This document shows positions 1-6,131 of a DNA stretch of 54,510 bases, one piece after another (position 1 is the stretch's first letter; each line of letters starts with the position of its first letter). The DNA is from a virus, in the IMG/VR virus record IMGVR_UViG_3300036770_001615, positions 1-54,510 of that record; one strand, written 5' to 3'. The notes under the pieces are model-generated. The model saw only the letters and a program-made list of their open reading frames with translations. It was not told the origin of the DNA and searched no databases. A program made the position numbers and the translations under genes.

Positions 1-371
1 AACTCAACGTAATTTTAGAAAATCATAAGTTATCAACTGTTTGGATATTAGATACTCCTGAAGTTAGAGTTATAAAAGAATTTATTTTGTCTAACTTTGT
101 TGATCCATTTGGATTAAGATTGCATGTCTTAGGTGCTAACCGATCTTTGACTGATGATAACCCTCATGCATGGCCTAGAGTATTCATTCCTGCATCAAAT
201 GATGATTGTGAATATACCATTGTAGACAAGCAGGGAGTGAAACATTCAATGTTTTACAAAGTAGGTAAATGTTATATGTGGGATGTTAGAAACCCGCATT
301 ATGTTAAGAATCATAATCTTACCGATGAAAGAGTTATCGCTACGTTTATGATTGACCCAAAAAATTTATAG
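1..371 (+). CDS. Aspartyl/asparaginyl hydroxylase-like protein (5' partial)
   Basis: The reading frame is open from the left edge (codon phase at base 3) to TAG at 369-371, so this is the C-terminal part of a longer gene; a TTG at 87 is only an internal codon. The visible end carries a cupin/double-stranded-beta-helix pattern: RVFIP, then GKCYMWDVRNPHYVKN with a likely iron-ligand His, as in Asp/Asn beta-hydroxylase-like phage proteins. The stop codon overlaps the first two bases of the following Arg-tRNA. Family assignment is by motif only; substrate unknown. Confidence 0.55.
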   Translation, partial: LNVILENHKLSTVWILDTPEVRVIKEFILSNFVDPFGLRLHVLGANRSLTDDNPHAWPRVFIPASNDDCEYTIVDKQGVKHSMFYKVGKCYMWDVRNPHYVKNHNLTDERVIATFMIDPKNL

Positions 372-445
372 GTCGTTAACTCAGTGGACAGAGTGCTTGG
401 CTTCGAACCAAGCGGTCAGGGGTTCGAATCCTCTACGACCTGCCA
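370..445 (+). tRNA. tRNA-Arg(TCG)
   Basis: Cloverleaf with acceptor AGGTCGT/ACGACCT, discriminator G and encoded CCA. The anticodon loop CTTCGAA gives TCG. It begins inside the stop codon of the preceding gene. Confidence 0.9.
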
Positions 446-456
446 AGGAGTATATT

Positions 457-876
457 ATGCCTTTTATTGAGAACGTAGCAGCCGCAGACATTCCTACTCG
501 CTTCCATCACGATGCGGGTGAGAACAGTATGCTAATTCAGATTATGGATACTGGCACCGGTTGGTGGCCTACACCCATACACAAGTTTAAAGAAATTCAT
601 CGTTTTGAATTTTTAGATGTGGAAGAAAATGATCACGTTGATGATGAAGAAATGAAGATTAGCGATGACCAAGCAAAACAACTTGTTGCACTACTGCAAC
701 ATGCACTTGACAACAAAATGAATGTTGTAGTACACTGTTATGCTGGTATATGTCGTAGTGGAGCAGTTTGTGAAGTTGGTGTAATGATGGGCTTCAACGA
801 TTGCGAACGCTTTAGACAACCCAATTTGTTGGTCAAGCATAAGATGATGAAAGTCTTAGGCTGGACTTATGATTAA
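457..876 (+). CDS. Dual-specificity-type protein tyrosine phosphatase
   Basis: This 139-residue protein carries the Cys-based phosphatase signature HCYAGICRSG near residues 93-102, with nucleophile Cys94 and phosphate-binding Arg100 (CX5R). Proteins of this class hydrolyse phosphotyrosine or related phosphoesters in the cytoplasm. The ATG at 457 follows AAGGAG; a longer in-frame ATG at 352 would read through the tRNA and was not used. A conserved Asp general acid probably lies in the acidic stretch around residues 54-70, but I cannot pin it. It sits between two Arg-tRNAs. Target (host protein, RNA or nucleotide) is unknown. Confidence 0.75.
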   Translation: MPFIENVAAADIPTRFHHDAGENSMLIQIMDTGTGWWPTPIHKFKEIHRFEFLDVEENDHVDDEEMKISDDQAKQLVALLQHALDNKMNVVVHCYAGICRSGAVCEVGVMMGFNDCERFRQPNLLVKHKMMKVLGWTYD

Positions 877-877
877 T

Positions 878-954
878 GCGCCCTTAGTTCAGTGGATTAG
901 AATGCAACGCTACGAACGTTGAGGTCGGAGGTTCGATTCCTTCAGGGCGTGCCA
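878..954 (+). tRNA. tRNA-Arg(ACG)
   Basis: Acceptor GCGCCCT/AGGGCGT (G:U at the first pair), anticodon loop CTACGAA giving ACG (A34 probably edited to inosine), T-loop TTCGATT, encoded CCA. Confidence 0.9.
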
Positions 955-956
955 AA

Positions 957-1115
957 GTTTTGAGACTGTAGATGATAACTGCAATTTGATTCTACTGGTT
1001 GCTAGGTGTAATGGCTGGCAAGGCAGAAGGTAGTACCCGAATAAAGGTTTGCAGACTGATTAAGCGGCGAACGCGGACGCAGGGGTAGGTTCGAATCCTA
1101 CAAGCATTTACTCAA
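957..1115 (+). ncRNA. tRNA/tmRNA-like structured RNA, possibly degenerate
   Basis: This non-coding stretch ends in a perfect T-arm (GTAGG TTCGAAT CCTAC, 1086-1102) but lacks CCA and a convincing acceptor stem. Just upstream it contains GGCTGGCAAG, AGACTGATTAAGC and CGGACGC in the same order as similar words in the 3' third of bacterial tmRNA (from memory of E. coli ssrA), and TTGATTCT resembles the tmRNA 5' end. There is no tag reading frame that I recognise. It may be a tmRNA relic, a tRNA-like processing element or a new RNA. Confidence 0.35.
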
Positions 1116-1127
1116 ATTCATTTCTAT

Positions 1128-1203
1128 GGTGGGTATCGCCAAGTGGTAAGGCCTCGGGTTGTGATTCCGATATGCGTGAGTTCGATCCTCACTATCCACC
1201 CCA
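1128..1203 (+). tRNA. tRNA-His(GTG)
   Basis: Anticodon loop TTGTGAT gives GTG. The diagnostic extra G(-1) at 1128 pairs with C73, giving an eight-pair acceptor (GGTGGGTA/TATCCACC) followed by CCA. Confidence 0.92.
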
Positions 1204-1208
1204 AATAT

Positions 1209-1284
1209 GCCGATGTAGCTCAGTTGGTAGAGCAGCGGACTGAAAATCCGTGTGTCACTGGTTCGACCCCGGTCTTCGGTACCA
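1209..1284 (+). tRNA. tRNA-Phe(GAA)
   Basis: D-arm GCTCAGTTGGTAGAGC, anticodon loop CTGAAAA giving GAA, T-loop TTCGACC, ACCA end. Confidence 0.92.
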
Positions 1285-1297
1285 AATACAATTTAAC

Positions 1298-1374
1298 GCC
1301 CCGGTGACGGAATTGGCATACGTGTCGGTCTTAGAAGCCGAATTTTAGGGGTTCGACTCCCCTCTGGGGCACCA
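1298..1374 (+). tRNA. tRNA-Leu(TAG)
   Basis: Acceptor GCCCCGG/CTGGGGC with ACCA, anticodon loop CTTAGAA giving TAG. The variable region is short for a leucine tRNA, so the identity rests on the anticodon. Its CCA is the start of the long helix closing the next ncRNA. Confidence 0.85.
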
Positions 1375-1478
1375 TATTAAAACACATTCAAGGCTAAGTA
1401 CACGCCTTACTGTAGCAGTAGCCCTGCCTTGTGGCAGTGGTGGACGGTGCAACTCCGTTGAGTGTGTTTCAATATGGG
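1372..1478 (+). ncRNA. Inter-tRNA structured RNA 1 (20-bp closing helix)
   Basis: The two ends pair: 1372-1391 with 1458-1477, 20 bp with one A:C mismatch and one G:U. The left arm contains the CCA of tRNA-Leu and the right arm reaches the first two G of tRNA-Ala. The interior folds into further small hairpins and has no credible ORF. The same layout recurs at 4592-4742 and 5884-6127. Function unknown; RNA processing control or an independent ncRNA are both possible. Confidence 0.6.
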
Positions 1479-1550
1479 CTGTTAGTGATAATGGGAGCAC
1501 AGCGGGTTTGCACCTCGCAAGTAAGAGTTCGATTCTCTTACGGTCCACCA
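1476..1550 (+). tRNA. tRNA-Ala(TGC), first copy
   Basis: Acceptor GGGCTGT/ACGGTCC pairs fully if G:U is allowed; anticodon stem GCGGG/CTCGC, loop TTTGCAC giving TGC; T-arm AAGAG TTCGATT CTCTT; ACCA end. It is less canonical than the second Ala copy at 10629. Its first bases lie in the helix of the upstream ncRNA. Confidence 0.78.
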
Positions 1551-1556
1551 AAATTT

Positions 1557-1633
1557 GCCCTGGTGATGGAACAGGTATACGTGTCTGACTCAAAATCAGA
1601 ATTTTGTGGGTTCGAATCCCACCTAGGGCACCA
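1557..1633 (+). tRNA. tRNA-Leu(CAA)
   Basis: Acceptor GCCCTGG/CTAGGGC with ACCA, anticodon loop CTCAAAA giving CAA, T-arm GTGGG TTCGAAT CCCAC. Short variable region like the Leu(TAG) copy, and probably a relative of it. Confidence 0.85.
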
Positions 1634-1634
1634 C

Positions 1635-1663
1635 TTGACATTAATCACGATATCAAGTAGAAT
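1635..1663 (+). promoter_or_regulatory. sigma70-type promoter before tRNA-Gln
   Basis: TTGACA (1635-1640), 17-bp spacer, TAGAAT (1658-1663). It directly follows the CCA of Leu(CAA) and would drive tRNA-Gln and the genes behind it. Confidence 0.65.
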
Positions 1664-1672
1664 ACATTTAAT

Positions 1673-1747
1673 TGGGGATTCGCCAAGCGGTAAGGCATCG
1701 GATTTTGATTCCGACATTCCCAGGTTCGATCCCTGGATCCCCAGCCA
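1673..1747 (+). tRNA. tRNA-Gln(TTG)
   Basis: Acceptor TGGGGAT/ATCCCCA, discriminator G, CCA; anticodon stem TCGGA/TCCGA, loop TTTTGAT giving TTG. Confidence 0.92.
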
Positions 1748-1760
1748 AAGGAGATATATC

Positions 1761-1940
1761 ATGAAAACAGTAACATTTGAAAGTGTATATAATAAAGAGA
1801 AGTTTACCTGTAACGGTAAGTCCTTGCAGGATGTTAGAGTTATTGATGGTATAGAATACCTACGTGTCTTTAAGTTCGGGACACACCGTGAGGTATTAGT
1901 TCGTAAAGATACTCTAAAAAGGGTATCTAACAAACGGTGA
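1761..1940 (+). CDS. Small phage protein of unknown function (59 aa)
   Basis: This ORF has a good ribosome site (AAAGGAGATATATC) ahead of the ATG at 1761; the longer upstream extension of the frame runs through two tRNAs and is not coding. The product is basic and beta-rich by appearance (TVTFESVYNKEKFTCNGKSL), with no motif I recognise. It lies between tRNA-Gln and an HNH nuclease gene and probably shares the promoter at 1635. Confidence 0.6.
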   Translation: MKTVTFESVYNKEKFTCNGKSLQDVRVIDGIEYLRVFKFGTHREVLVRKDTLKRVSNKR

Positions 1941-1966
1941 TTAAATAAAAGAAGATAGGAGTTATC

Positions 1967-2530
1967 ATGGCTGTTTTGGCATTGGACATCTCAGGAATTC
2001 CTAGGCAATGGATTTCCTTTGATGACGCTATTGTGTATCATGCAAAGGAACTTGTTGCATGGAGTCTTGGAGATGTAGTAGCAAGGTATCGTGGTGGAAT
2101 TCAAAACGACGGTACTGAAAGTTATTTAGAAACCCCAAGCATTATTGCAATTAGAGGTCATGGATTTGACCCTGCGCGGCACAATAGAGTTAGTCTAACC
2201 AATCGAACATTGTTCGGTCGAGACAGGCATGTTTGTGCATACTGCGGAGGTCACTTCCCTAACTATCATCACCTAAGTCGAGACCACATCATGCCTAAAA
2301 GCAAGGGTGGTACCGATACTTGGATGAACGTTGTGACCGCTTGTAAGGAATGCAACGGTAAAAAAGGTAATAAGACATTGAAGGAAGCACGTATGGAACT
2401 GATTTACGTACCCTACGTGCCCAATCATTATGAAAATATGATTCTACAAAACCGCACGATTCTTGCGGATCAAATGGAGTACTTGCTAGCAGGTGTTCCA
2501 AAACATAGTAGAATTTTAAAAATGTCTTGA
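1967..2530 (+). CDS. HNH endonuclease (187 aa)
   Basis: The C-terminal half is a zinc-stapled HNH nuclease domain: CAYCGG, then LSRDHIMPKSKGGTDTW with the DH metal/catalytic pair, then NVVTACKECNGKKG supplying the second CxxC and the closing Asn. HNH enzymes cut DNA with one metal ion. The N-terminal half resembles stand-alone HNH proteins common in Betaproteobacteria (DISGIPRQWISFDDA), not homing endonucleases with extra DNA-binding repeats. Start chosen at ATG 1967 after AGATAGGAG. Whether it acts in recombination, packaging or host DNA degradation cannot be told here. Confidence 0.85.
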   Translation: MAVLALDISGIPRQWISFDDAIVYHAKELVAWSLGDVVARYRGGIQNDGTESYLETPSIIAIRGHGFDPARHNRVSLTNRTLFGRDRHVCAYCGGHFPNYHHLSRDHIMPKSKGGTDTWMNVVTACKECNGKKGNKTLKEARMELIYVPYVPNHYENMILQNRTILADQMEYLLAGVPKHSRILKMS

Positions 2531-2555
2531 CAATAAACTATTTATCCTGTATACT
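2527..2555 (+). promoter_or_regulatory. sigma70-type promoter before tRNA-Asn/Thr
   Basis: TTGACA (2527-2532), overlapping the HNH stop codon, 17-bp spacer, TATACT (2550-2555); tRNA-Asn begins 25 bases downstream. Confidence 0.7.
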
Positions 2556-2579
2556 ACGGGGTAAATAGTTATGAATTAT

Positions 2580-2655
<76 letters not shown>

Positions 2656-2666
2656 ATTTAAAATAT

Positions 2667-2742
2667 GCTGGCTTAGCTCAGTTGGTAGAGCATCTGCCTT
2701 GTAAGCAGGAGGTCGTCAGTTCGAATCCGACAGTCAGCACCA
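2667..2742 (+). tRNA. tRNA-Thr(TGT)
   Basis: Acceptor GCTGGCT/AGTCAGC with ACCA; anticodon loop CTTGTAA giving TGT. Confidence 0.93.
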
Positions 2743-2766
2743 TACAACACACAGGAGTTACAGTGT

Positions 2767-3003
2767 ATGAAGAAGTTAGTTATTGTAGGATTGTTTGCCA
2801 TTTCTGCTAATGCAATGGCCGTTGATAGAGTTTTAAAGTTTGATACGGATTTAGATGGCAAAGTTTCATACAAGGAACTTACTTTATCATGCGATGTTTC
2901 AAAAAGTTTATTTGACCGAGCAGATAAAGATGGCGATGGGTATTTGACAAACGTAGAAATGCGTACTGCAAAGAATTACCTATTCGTTACTTGCAGTAAG
3001 TAA
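2767..3003 (+). CDS. Exported small EF-hand protein (78 aa)
   Basis: Residues 1-18 form a classical signal peptide (MKKLVIVGLFAISANAMA, likely cut after AMA). The mature part holds two EF-hand calcium loops: DTDLDGKVSYKE and DKDGDGYLTNVE, with the expected Asp/Asp/Asp/Gly/Glu spacing. The product should bind Ca2+ in the periplasm or outside the cell. Two Cys (LSCDVS and FVTCSK) could form a disulfide. A ribosome site (CAGGAG) precedes ATG 2767. An exported EF-hand protein between phage tRNAs is unusual; a role in lysis, envelope change or superinfection control is speculation. Confidence 0.7.
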   Translation: MKKLVIVGLFAISANAMAVDRVLKFDTDLDGKVSYKELTLSCDVSKSLFDRADKDGDGYLTNVEMRTAKNYLFVTCSK

Positions 3004-3010
3004 GAATTAT

Positions 3011-3087
3011 CTGCCCGTAGCTCAGTTGGATAGAGCAATGGCCTTCTAAGCCATCGGTCGGACGTTCGAATCGTCTCGGGCAGGCCA
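3011..3087 (+). tRNA. tRNA-Arg(TCT)
   Basis: Acceptor CTGCCCG/CGGGCAG, discriminator G, CCA; anticodon loop CTTCTAA giving TCT. Confidence 0.92.
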
Positions 3088-3097
3088 AATTGGAGAT

Positions 3098-3607
3098 ATG
3101 ATGGATATAACTGATTATGTAATTGAATTACCCTTCTTAAAATATGATAAGCAGGCATTAATTGATTACATGAAAGGTAAGGGTCCTTGGGTCAGTGAAG
3201 GATATGCTAATAAGTATCTACGACCTAAAGACAGTATAGACCTATTTTCAGATATCTATAAACAGATCCCTGAATTTGAAATTGACATTGGAAGAGTATT
3301 TTTTGCTGAATTAGAACCGTTTCAGTTTTTGCATCCACATAAGGATTTATATAGAAAAGCATCTATAAACATTCCTTTGATTGGGGATTTCACAAAAACG
3401 CCGGTTACCTTTTATAGTGAGAAATCTACCAAAAAAGAACACATTTTGTATAAACATTGCTATAATGATGTTGCAACAGTAATTAATACTGAAGTATATC
3501 ATGGAGTAGTAAATACAACGAATGAAATTAGATATATATTTTGTTTGAGTGTATATCCTGATTGGAATACAATTAAACAAGTATATGAAAAGTATAACGG
3601 GGTGTAG
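3098..3607 (+). CDS. Asp/Asn-hydroxylase-like cupin-fold dioxygenase
   Basis: This 169-residue protein has the layout of Fe(II)/2-oxoglutarate aspartyl/asparaginyl hydroxylases: FLHPHKDLYRKASINIPL supplies a His and Asp, and INTEVYHGVVNTTNEIRYIF supplies the distal His and the 2OG-binding Arg. Such enzymes hydroxylate protein or small-molecule substrates in the cytoplasm. ATG ATG at 3098/3101 follows GGAGAT; either may be used. The stop codon overlaps tRNA-Pro. It is one of about eleven dioxygenase-like genes in the window; the substrate is unknown. Confidence 0.6.
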   Translation: MMDITDYVIELPFLKYDKQALIDYMKGKGPWVSEGYANKYLRPKDSIDLFSDIYKQIPEFEIDIGRVFFAELEPFQFLHPHKDLYRKASINIPLIGDFTKTPVTFYSEKSTKKEHILYKHCYNDVATVINTEVYHGVVNTTNEIRYIFCLSVYPDWNTIKQVYEKYNGV

Positions 3608-3675
3608 CGCAGTCTGGTTAGCGCATCTGCTTTGGGAGCAGAGGGTCGTGAGTTCGAATCCCACCACCCCGACCA
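3598..3675 (+). tRNA. tRNA-Pro(TGG)
   Basis: Acceptor CGGGGTG/CACCCCG with the C1:G72 pair typical of Pro, ACCA; anticodon loop TTTGGGA giving TGG. It overlaps the last ten bases of the preceding CDS. Confidence 0.93.
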
Positions 3676-3680
3676 TTATT

Positions 3681-3755
3681 GGAAGTTTAGCTCAGCGGTA
3701 GAGCAACGCCCTTACAAGGCGAAGGTCATAGGTTCAATCCCTATAACTTCCACCA
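3681..3755 (+). tRNA. tRNA-Val(TAC)
   Basis: Acceptor GGAAGTT/AACTTCC with ACCA; anticodon loop CTTACAA giving TAC. Confidence 0.93.
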
Positions 3756-3801
3756 ATTCTTTGATTGTCACAAAAATTTAATACAATTTTTTACAGGTAA
3801 T

Positions 3802-3809
3802 AATAAATA
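3802..3809 (+). promoter_or_regulatory. T4-like late promoter box
   Basis: AATAAATA, 30 bases upstream of the GNAT start; leaves a leader with an AAAGG ribosome site. Confidence 0.45.
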
Positions 3810-3839
3810 CGAATATTATAATACATAAAAGGTAGCGAC

Positions 3840-4274
3840 ATGTTAAACATTATCAATAGTATCAATGATCCGCTACTAAGTTACATCAAAGATGATCCAG
3901 TGAGACCCGAAATTCCTGTAGAGTTTCGGGTTTCTAATTTTAGATTTGTTGGCGCCTTAGTAGAGGATAAACCACAAGCAATAGTTTGCGTAAGCCTACA
4001 TGACTTTATACCCGAATCAGTAGAAGATTTATCTAGAGAATCAGTATCTCCTGATACAGCAATCTTCTATACGATTTGGAGTTATAAAGCAGGAGCGGCT
4101 AAAGATTTGCTATTCTCTACAGTTAAAGAGATCCAACGTATGTTTCCTAACATCACACGTTTTGTAACACTAAGTCCTAAGACTGAAATGGCAAAACGAT
4201 TCCATTTGCGTAATGGAGCGTCGGTGTTGAAGGAAAATCTCACAACGGTGAATTACGAATATAAAGTCAGTTGA
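3840..4274 (+). CDS. GNAT-fold acetyltransferase-like protein
   Basis: This 144-residue protein ends in a GNAT-like pattern: TVKEIQRMFPNITRFVTLSP, then MAKRFHLRNGASVLKENLTTVNYEY, the usual helix and last strands where acceptor specificity lies. The classical acetyl-CoA loop (Q/RxxGxG/A) is weak; KAGAAKDLLFSTV may replace it. GNAT proteins move acyl groups from CoA to amines. An AAAGG ribosome site precedes ATG 3840, with a late box upstream. Acceptor unknown; activity not certain. Confidence 0.55.
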   Translation: MLNIINSINDPLLSYIKDDPVRPEIPVEFRVSNFRFVGALVEDKPQAIVCVSLHDFIPESVEDLSRESVSPDTAIFYTIWSYKAGAAKDLLFSTVKEIQRMFPNITRFVTLSPKTEMAKRFHLRNGASVLKENLTTVNYEYKVS

Positions 4275-4299
4275 CAAATATTCCTAGTTCGTATATAAT
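4271..4299 (+). promoter_or_regulatory. sigma70-type promoter before tRNA-Trp
   Basis: TTGACA (4271-4276), 17-bp spacer, TATAAT (4294-4299); tRNA-Trp begins 17 bases later. Confidence 0.8.
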
Positions 4300-4316
4300 A
4301 CATTCTTTCTCGCAGT

Positions 4317-4391
4317 ATCTCGGTGGTGTCAACGGCAGCATGACGGTCTCCAAAACCGCTGGTGGGGGTTCGAATCCCTCCCGGGATGCCA
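4317..4391 (+). tRNA. tRNA-Trp(CCA)
   Basis: Acceptor ATCTCGG/CCGGGAT, discriminator G, CCA; anticodon loop CTCCAAA giving CCA. Confidence 0.9.
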
Positions 4392-4423
4392 AAAACTGAT
4401 TGTAAATCAAGTACTTACGAGGC

Positions 4424-4452
4424 TTGACAAATAATCAGAGTTGTAGTAGAAT
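4424..4452 (+). promoter_or_regulatory. sigma70-type promoter of the boxA-led tRNA/ncRNA unit
   Basis: TTGACA (4424-4429), 17-bp spacer, TAGAAT (4447-4452), preceded by the GGC found in the phage promoter family. It is followed at once by the boxB/boxA-like leader. Confidence 0.75.
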
Positions 4453-4462
4453 GCTTATATTC

Positions 4463-4490
4463 GCTGAGAAATCAGCAACGTTCTTTAAAA
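4463..4490 (+). promoter_or_regulatory. rrn-like antitermination leader (boxB + boxA), copy 1
   Basis: Hairpin GCTGA-GAAA-TCAGC (4463-4476) followed by ACGTTCTTTAAAA (boxA-like, about 4480-4490). Bacterial rRNA leaders use boxA to recruit NusB/S10 and protect untranslated transcripts from Rho. The same sequence recurs at 7655-7682 in front of the giant ncRNA. Confidence 0.65.
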
Positions 4491-4509
4491 ACTGAAGTGA
4501 AAATTTTTT

Positions 4510-4596
4510 GCCCGGGTGGTGAAATAGGTAGACACAAGAGACTTAAAATCTCTCGCCCGAAAGGGCGTGCCGGTTCGATTCCGGCCCCGGGCACCA
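4510..4596 (+). tRNA. tRNA-Leu(TAA)
   Basis: Canonical class II leucine tRNA: acceptor GCCCGGG/CCCGGGC, ACCA, anticodon loop CTTAAAA giving TAA, long variable arm CGCCCGAAAGGGCG. Confidence 0.94.
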
Positions 4597-4742
4597 TATA
4601 AAAGTGTTATCAAGGTATCGTGTATGGACGCATACACTATTCGGGTCCAATCGGCCGGAGACGGATCCTGAGATAACTGCATCGGCTTTGTCAAGTTAGC
4701 TACTTTACGACTAAATTTGCACGATAGCACTTTTATATGGTG
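4592..4742 (+). ncRNA. Inter-tRNA structured RNA 2 (20-bp closing helix)
   Basis: Positions 4592-4611 pair with 4723-4742 over 20 bp (one G:U). The left arm includes the CACCA of tRNA-Leu. Inside is a perfect hairpin GTGTATG-GACG-CATACAC (4619-4636) and a G/C-rich segment. It is transcribed from the boxA-led promoter together with tRNA-Leu. No coding potential. Confidence 0.65.
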
Positions 4743-4750
4743 TTATAAAA

Positions 4751-4847
4751 AAAGGGGGAGTGGCGGCTATGTCTCAACGTCATGGTCATCGCCTTTGTGT
4801 TTACTCTTAAACAACAGCATATCCTCATTCGTAGGTGTGCCCCTTAT
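4751..4847 (+). ncRNA. Possible further structured RNA before tRNA-Met
   Basis: AAGGGG (4752-4757) can pair with CCCCTT (4840-4845), and GGCG with CGCC inside. A 13-codon ORF (4769-4810, MSQRHGHRLCVYS) with an upstream GGGGGAG lies within; I cannot tell whether it is translated. Confidence 0.3.
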
Positions 4848-4852
4848 CAATT

Positions 4853-4929
4853 GCCTCTGTAGCTCAATTGGTTAGAGCAGTGGACTCATAATCCATTGGT
4901 TACAGGTTCGAGTCCTGTCGGAGGCACCA
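4853..4929 (+). tRNA. tRNA-Met(CAT), elongator type
   Basis: Acceptor GCCTCTG/CGGAGGC with ACCA; anticodon loop CTCATAA giving CAT; ordinary G1:C72, so not an initiator. C34 could alternatively be lysidinylated to read Ile AUA. Confidence 0.9.
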
Positions 4930-4934
4930 TTTTT

Positions 4935-5025
4935 GGAAGTGTGGCAGAGTTGGTTTAATGCACTAGTCTTGAAAACTAGCGATTCAGCAATGGGTCCGTG
5001 AGTTCGAATCTCACCGCTTCCACCA
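4935..5025 (+). tRNA. tRNA-Ser(TGA)
   Basis: Class II tRNA of 91 nt: acceptor GGAAGTG/CGCTTCC, long variable arm, anticodon loop CTTGAAA giving TGA, ACCA. Confidence 0.93.
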
Positions 5026-5031
5026 GTATTA

Positions 5032-5123
5032 GGAGAGGTGCCCGAGAGGCCGAAGGGAGCGGTTTGCTAAACCGTCGACTCACGAAAGTGGGTCCGTGGG
5101 TTCGAATCCCACTCTCTCCACCA
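5032..5123 (+). tRNA. tRNA-Ser(GCT)
   Basis: Class II tRNA of 92 nt: acceptor GGAGAGG/CTCTCTCC region, variable arm ACTCACGAAAGTGGGT, anticodon loop TTGCTAA giving GCT, encoded CCA. Confidence 0.92.
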
Positions 5124-5138
5124 GTTTAAGGAAATGTA

Positions 5139-5507
5139 ATGTTAAAACAATTTTACATTGATGACAGTTATATCACTGATGTTACTGTAAGGACTGAACA
5201 TGATTTTATTAAAGATCGTAGTAATCCTACACACGATGACCTAATAAAAATCCTTAAAGGATATGACAGAGGTCTTAGTATTAGTAACAAAGACCATGAT
5301 GAGTTTACAAAATTGCGTAATCAACTTGAAGAATTGGGTTATATTGTAACTCAGCGTGGTTGGTGGAACGGTGATAGAGTATTGAAGTCATTCAAGTTAA
5401 ATGAGTGGACATTTAGAAAGAATCATAAGTTTCCTAGTGCGGCGGCAATGCGTACAAGTATTGACTGTGCTAGGAAGTTTGGATGGAAAAGTATTAGTAA
5501 TTTATAA
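5139..5507 (+). CDS. Conserved-looking phage protein, unknown function (122 aa)
   Basis: ATG 5139 follows AAGGAAATGTA. The product is mixed charged, alpha/beta by appearance, with notable segments THDDLIKILKGYDRG, FTKLRNQLEELGYIVTQRGWW and a basic C-terminus (MRTSIDCARKFGWKSIS). I see no enzyme motif, signal peptide or membrane segment. It lies between Ser- and Cys-tRNAs, and its frame ends two bases before the Cys-tRNA. Confidence 0.6.
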   Translation: MLKQFYIDDSYITDVTVRTEHDFIKDRSNPTHDDLIKILKGYDRGLSISNKDHDEFTKLRNQLEELGYIVTQRGWWNGDRVLKSFKLNEWTFRKNHKFPSAAAMRTSIDCARKFGWKSISNL

Positions 5508-5508
5508 T

Positions 5509-5586
5509 GTATCGGTGGCAGAGTGGTCAAATGCAACGGATTGCAAATCCGTAAAGTCGTCAGTTCGAATCTGACTCGGTACTCCA
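5509..5586 (+). tRNA. tRNA-Cys(GCA)
   Basis: Acceptor GTATCGG/TCGGTAC, discriminator T as expected for Cys, CCA; anticodon loop TTGCAAA giving GCA. Confidence 0.9.
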
Positions 5587-5592
5587 AACATT

Positions 5593-5667
5593 GCCTGTTT
5601 AGCTCAGTGGTAGAGCAACGTCTTGATAAGGCGTAGGTCCGTGGATCGTTCCCACGAACAGGCACCA
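5593..5667 (+). tRNA. tRNA-Ile(GAT) with altered T-loop
   Basis: Acceptor GCCTGTT/AACAGGC, ACCA; anticodon loop TTGATAA giving GAT. The T-stem CGTGG/CCACG encloses ATCGTTC in place of TTCRANN: positions 54 and 58 are swapped to A54 and T58, so the usual T54:A58 reverse-Hoogsteen pair is inverted. Confidence 0.85.
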
Positions 5668-5675
5668 AATAAGGC

Positions 5676-5704
5676 TTGACAAATAAATCAAGTTAGTATA
5701 GAAT
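5676..5704 (+). promoter_or_regulatory. sigma70-type promoter before tRNA-Lys leader
   Basis: GGC-TTGACA (5676-5681), 17-bp spacer, TAGAAT (5699-5704). Confidence 0.75.
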
Positions 5705-5729
5705 ACATGTATTGATTAGGAGATATGAC

Positions 5730-5750
5730 ATGAAACGAGGTAAACGCTAG
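5730..5750 (+). CDS. Six-codon leader ORF (MKRGKR)
   Basis: ATG 5730 lies 9 bases after AGGAG, close to the promoter at 5676. It encodes Met-Lys-Arg-Gly-Lys-Arg and ends with TAG immediately before a 14-bp hairpin. The layout recalls a translated leader acting on RNA structure; it may also be chance. Confidence 0.3.
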   Translation: MKRGKR

Positions 5751-5786
5751 TGTCATCTTAGTTCCAATGTACGAACTAAGGTGGCA
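5751..5786 (+). promoter_or_regulatory. 14-bp hairpin in the tRNA-Lys leader
   Basis: 5751-5764 pairs with 5773-5786 without a mismatch (three G:U), loop CAATGTAC. No T-run follows, so it is unlikely to be an intrinsic terminator; attenuation by the short ORF or an RNase site are options. Confidence 0.5.
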
Positions 5787-5812
5787 CGTTAAACAAACTT
5801 AGTACAAACATT

Positions 5813-5888
5813 GGGACGTTAGCTCAGTTGGTAGAGCAGTAGACTTTTAATCTATTGGTCGTGGGTTCGAACCCCGCACGTCCTACCA
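5813..5888 (+). tRNA. tRNA-Lys(TTT)
   Basis: Acceptor GGGACGT/ACGTCCT (G:U first pair), ACCA; anticodon loop CTTTTAA giving TTT. Confidence 0.92.
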
Positions 5889-6127
5889 TATTAAAGTATA
5901 TTGAAGGTTACTCACACCGTTAGGGGTGAACGAAGGCTGATTACGAGCCGGATACCCATGAAGCAGGAGGGACTTAGAGTATGGCGAGACACCATTGAGC
6001 CAAAGGGTAAAGTCTAATTTAAACTCCAGGGATGCGACGGGTTAAACAGTGGGGAATAATGAGAAAGCAACACGATATGTGGTGTTGAGTGTTAGCGGTA
6101 CTTCCTTTAGTATATTTTAATATGGTA
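5884..6127 (+). ncRNA. Inter-tRNA structured RNA 3 (24-bp closing helix)
   Basis: 5884-5907 pairs with 6104-6127 over 24 continuous pairs (three G:U). The left arm includes the TACCA end of tRNA-Lys. The roughly 200-nt interior is G/A-rich with several small helices (for example CACCGTTAGGGGTG and CAACACGATATGTGGTGTTG) and has no ORF. It shares design with the RNAs at 1372 and 4592. Confidence 0.65.
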
Positions 6128-6131
6128 TAAT

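Noticed and set aside
1345-1933. Minus- and plus-strand ORFs across the tRNA cluster
   Set aside because: Their translations are tRNA T-arm read-throughs (for example RGESNP, GFESH-type words), typical shadows of tRNA genes.
4485-4730. Minus-strand ORF over tRNA-Leu and ncRNA 2
   Set aside because: It is the antisense of a tRNA and a helix-closed RNA, without start signals.
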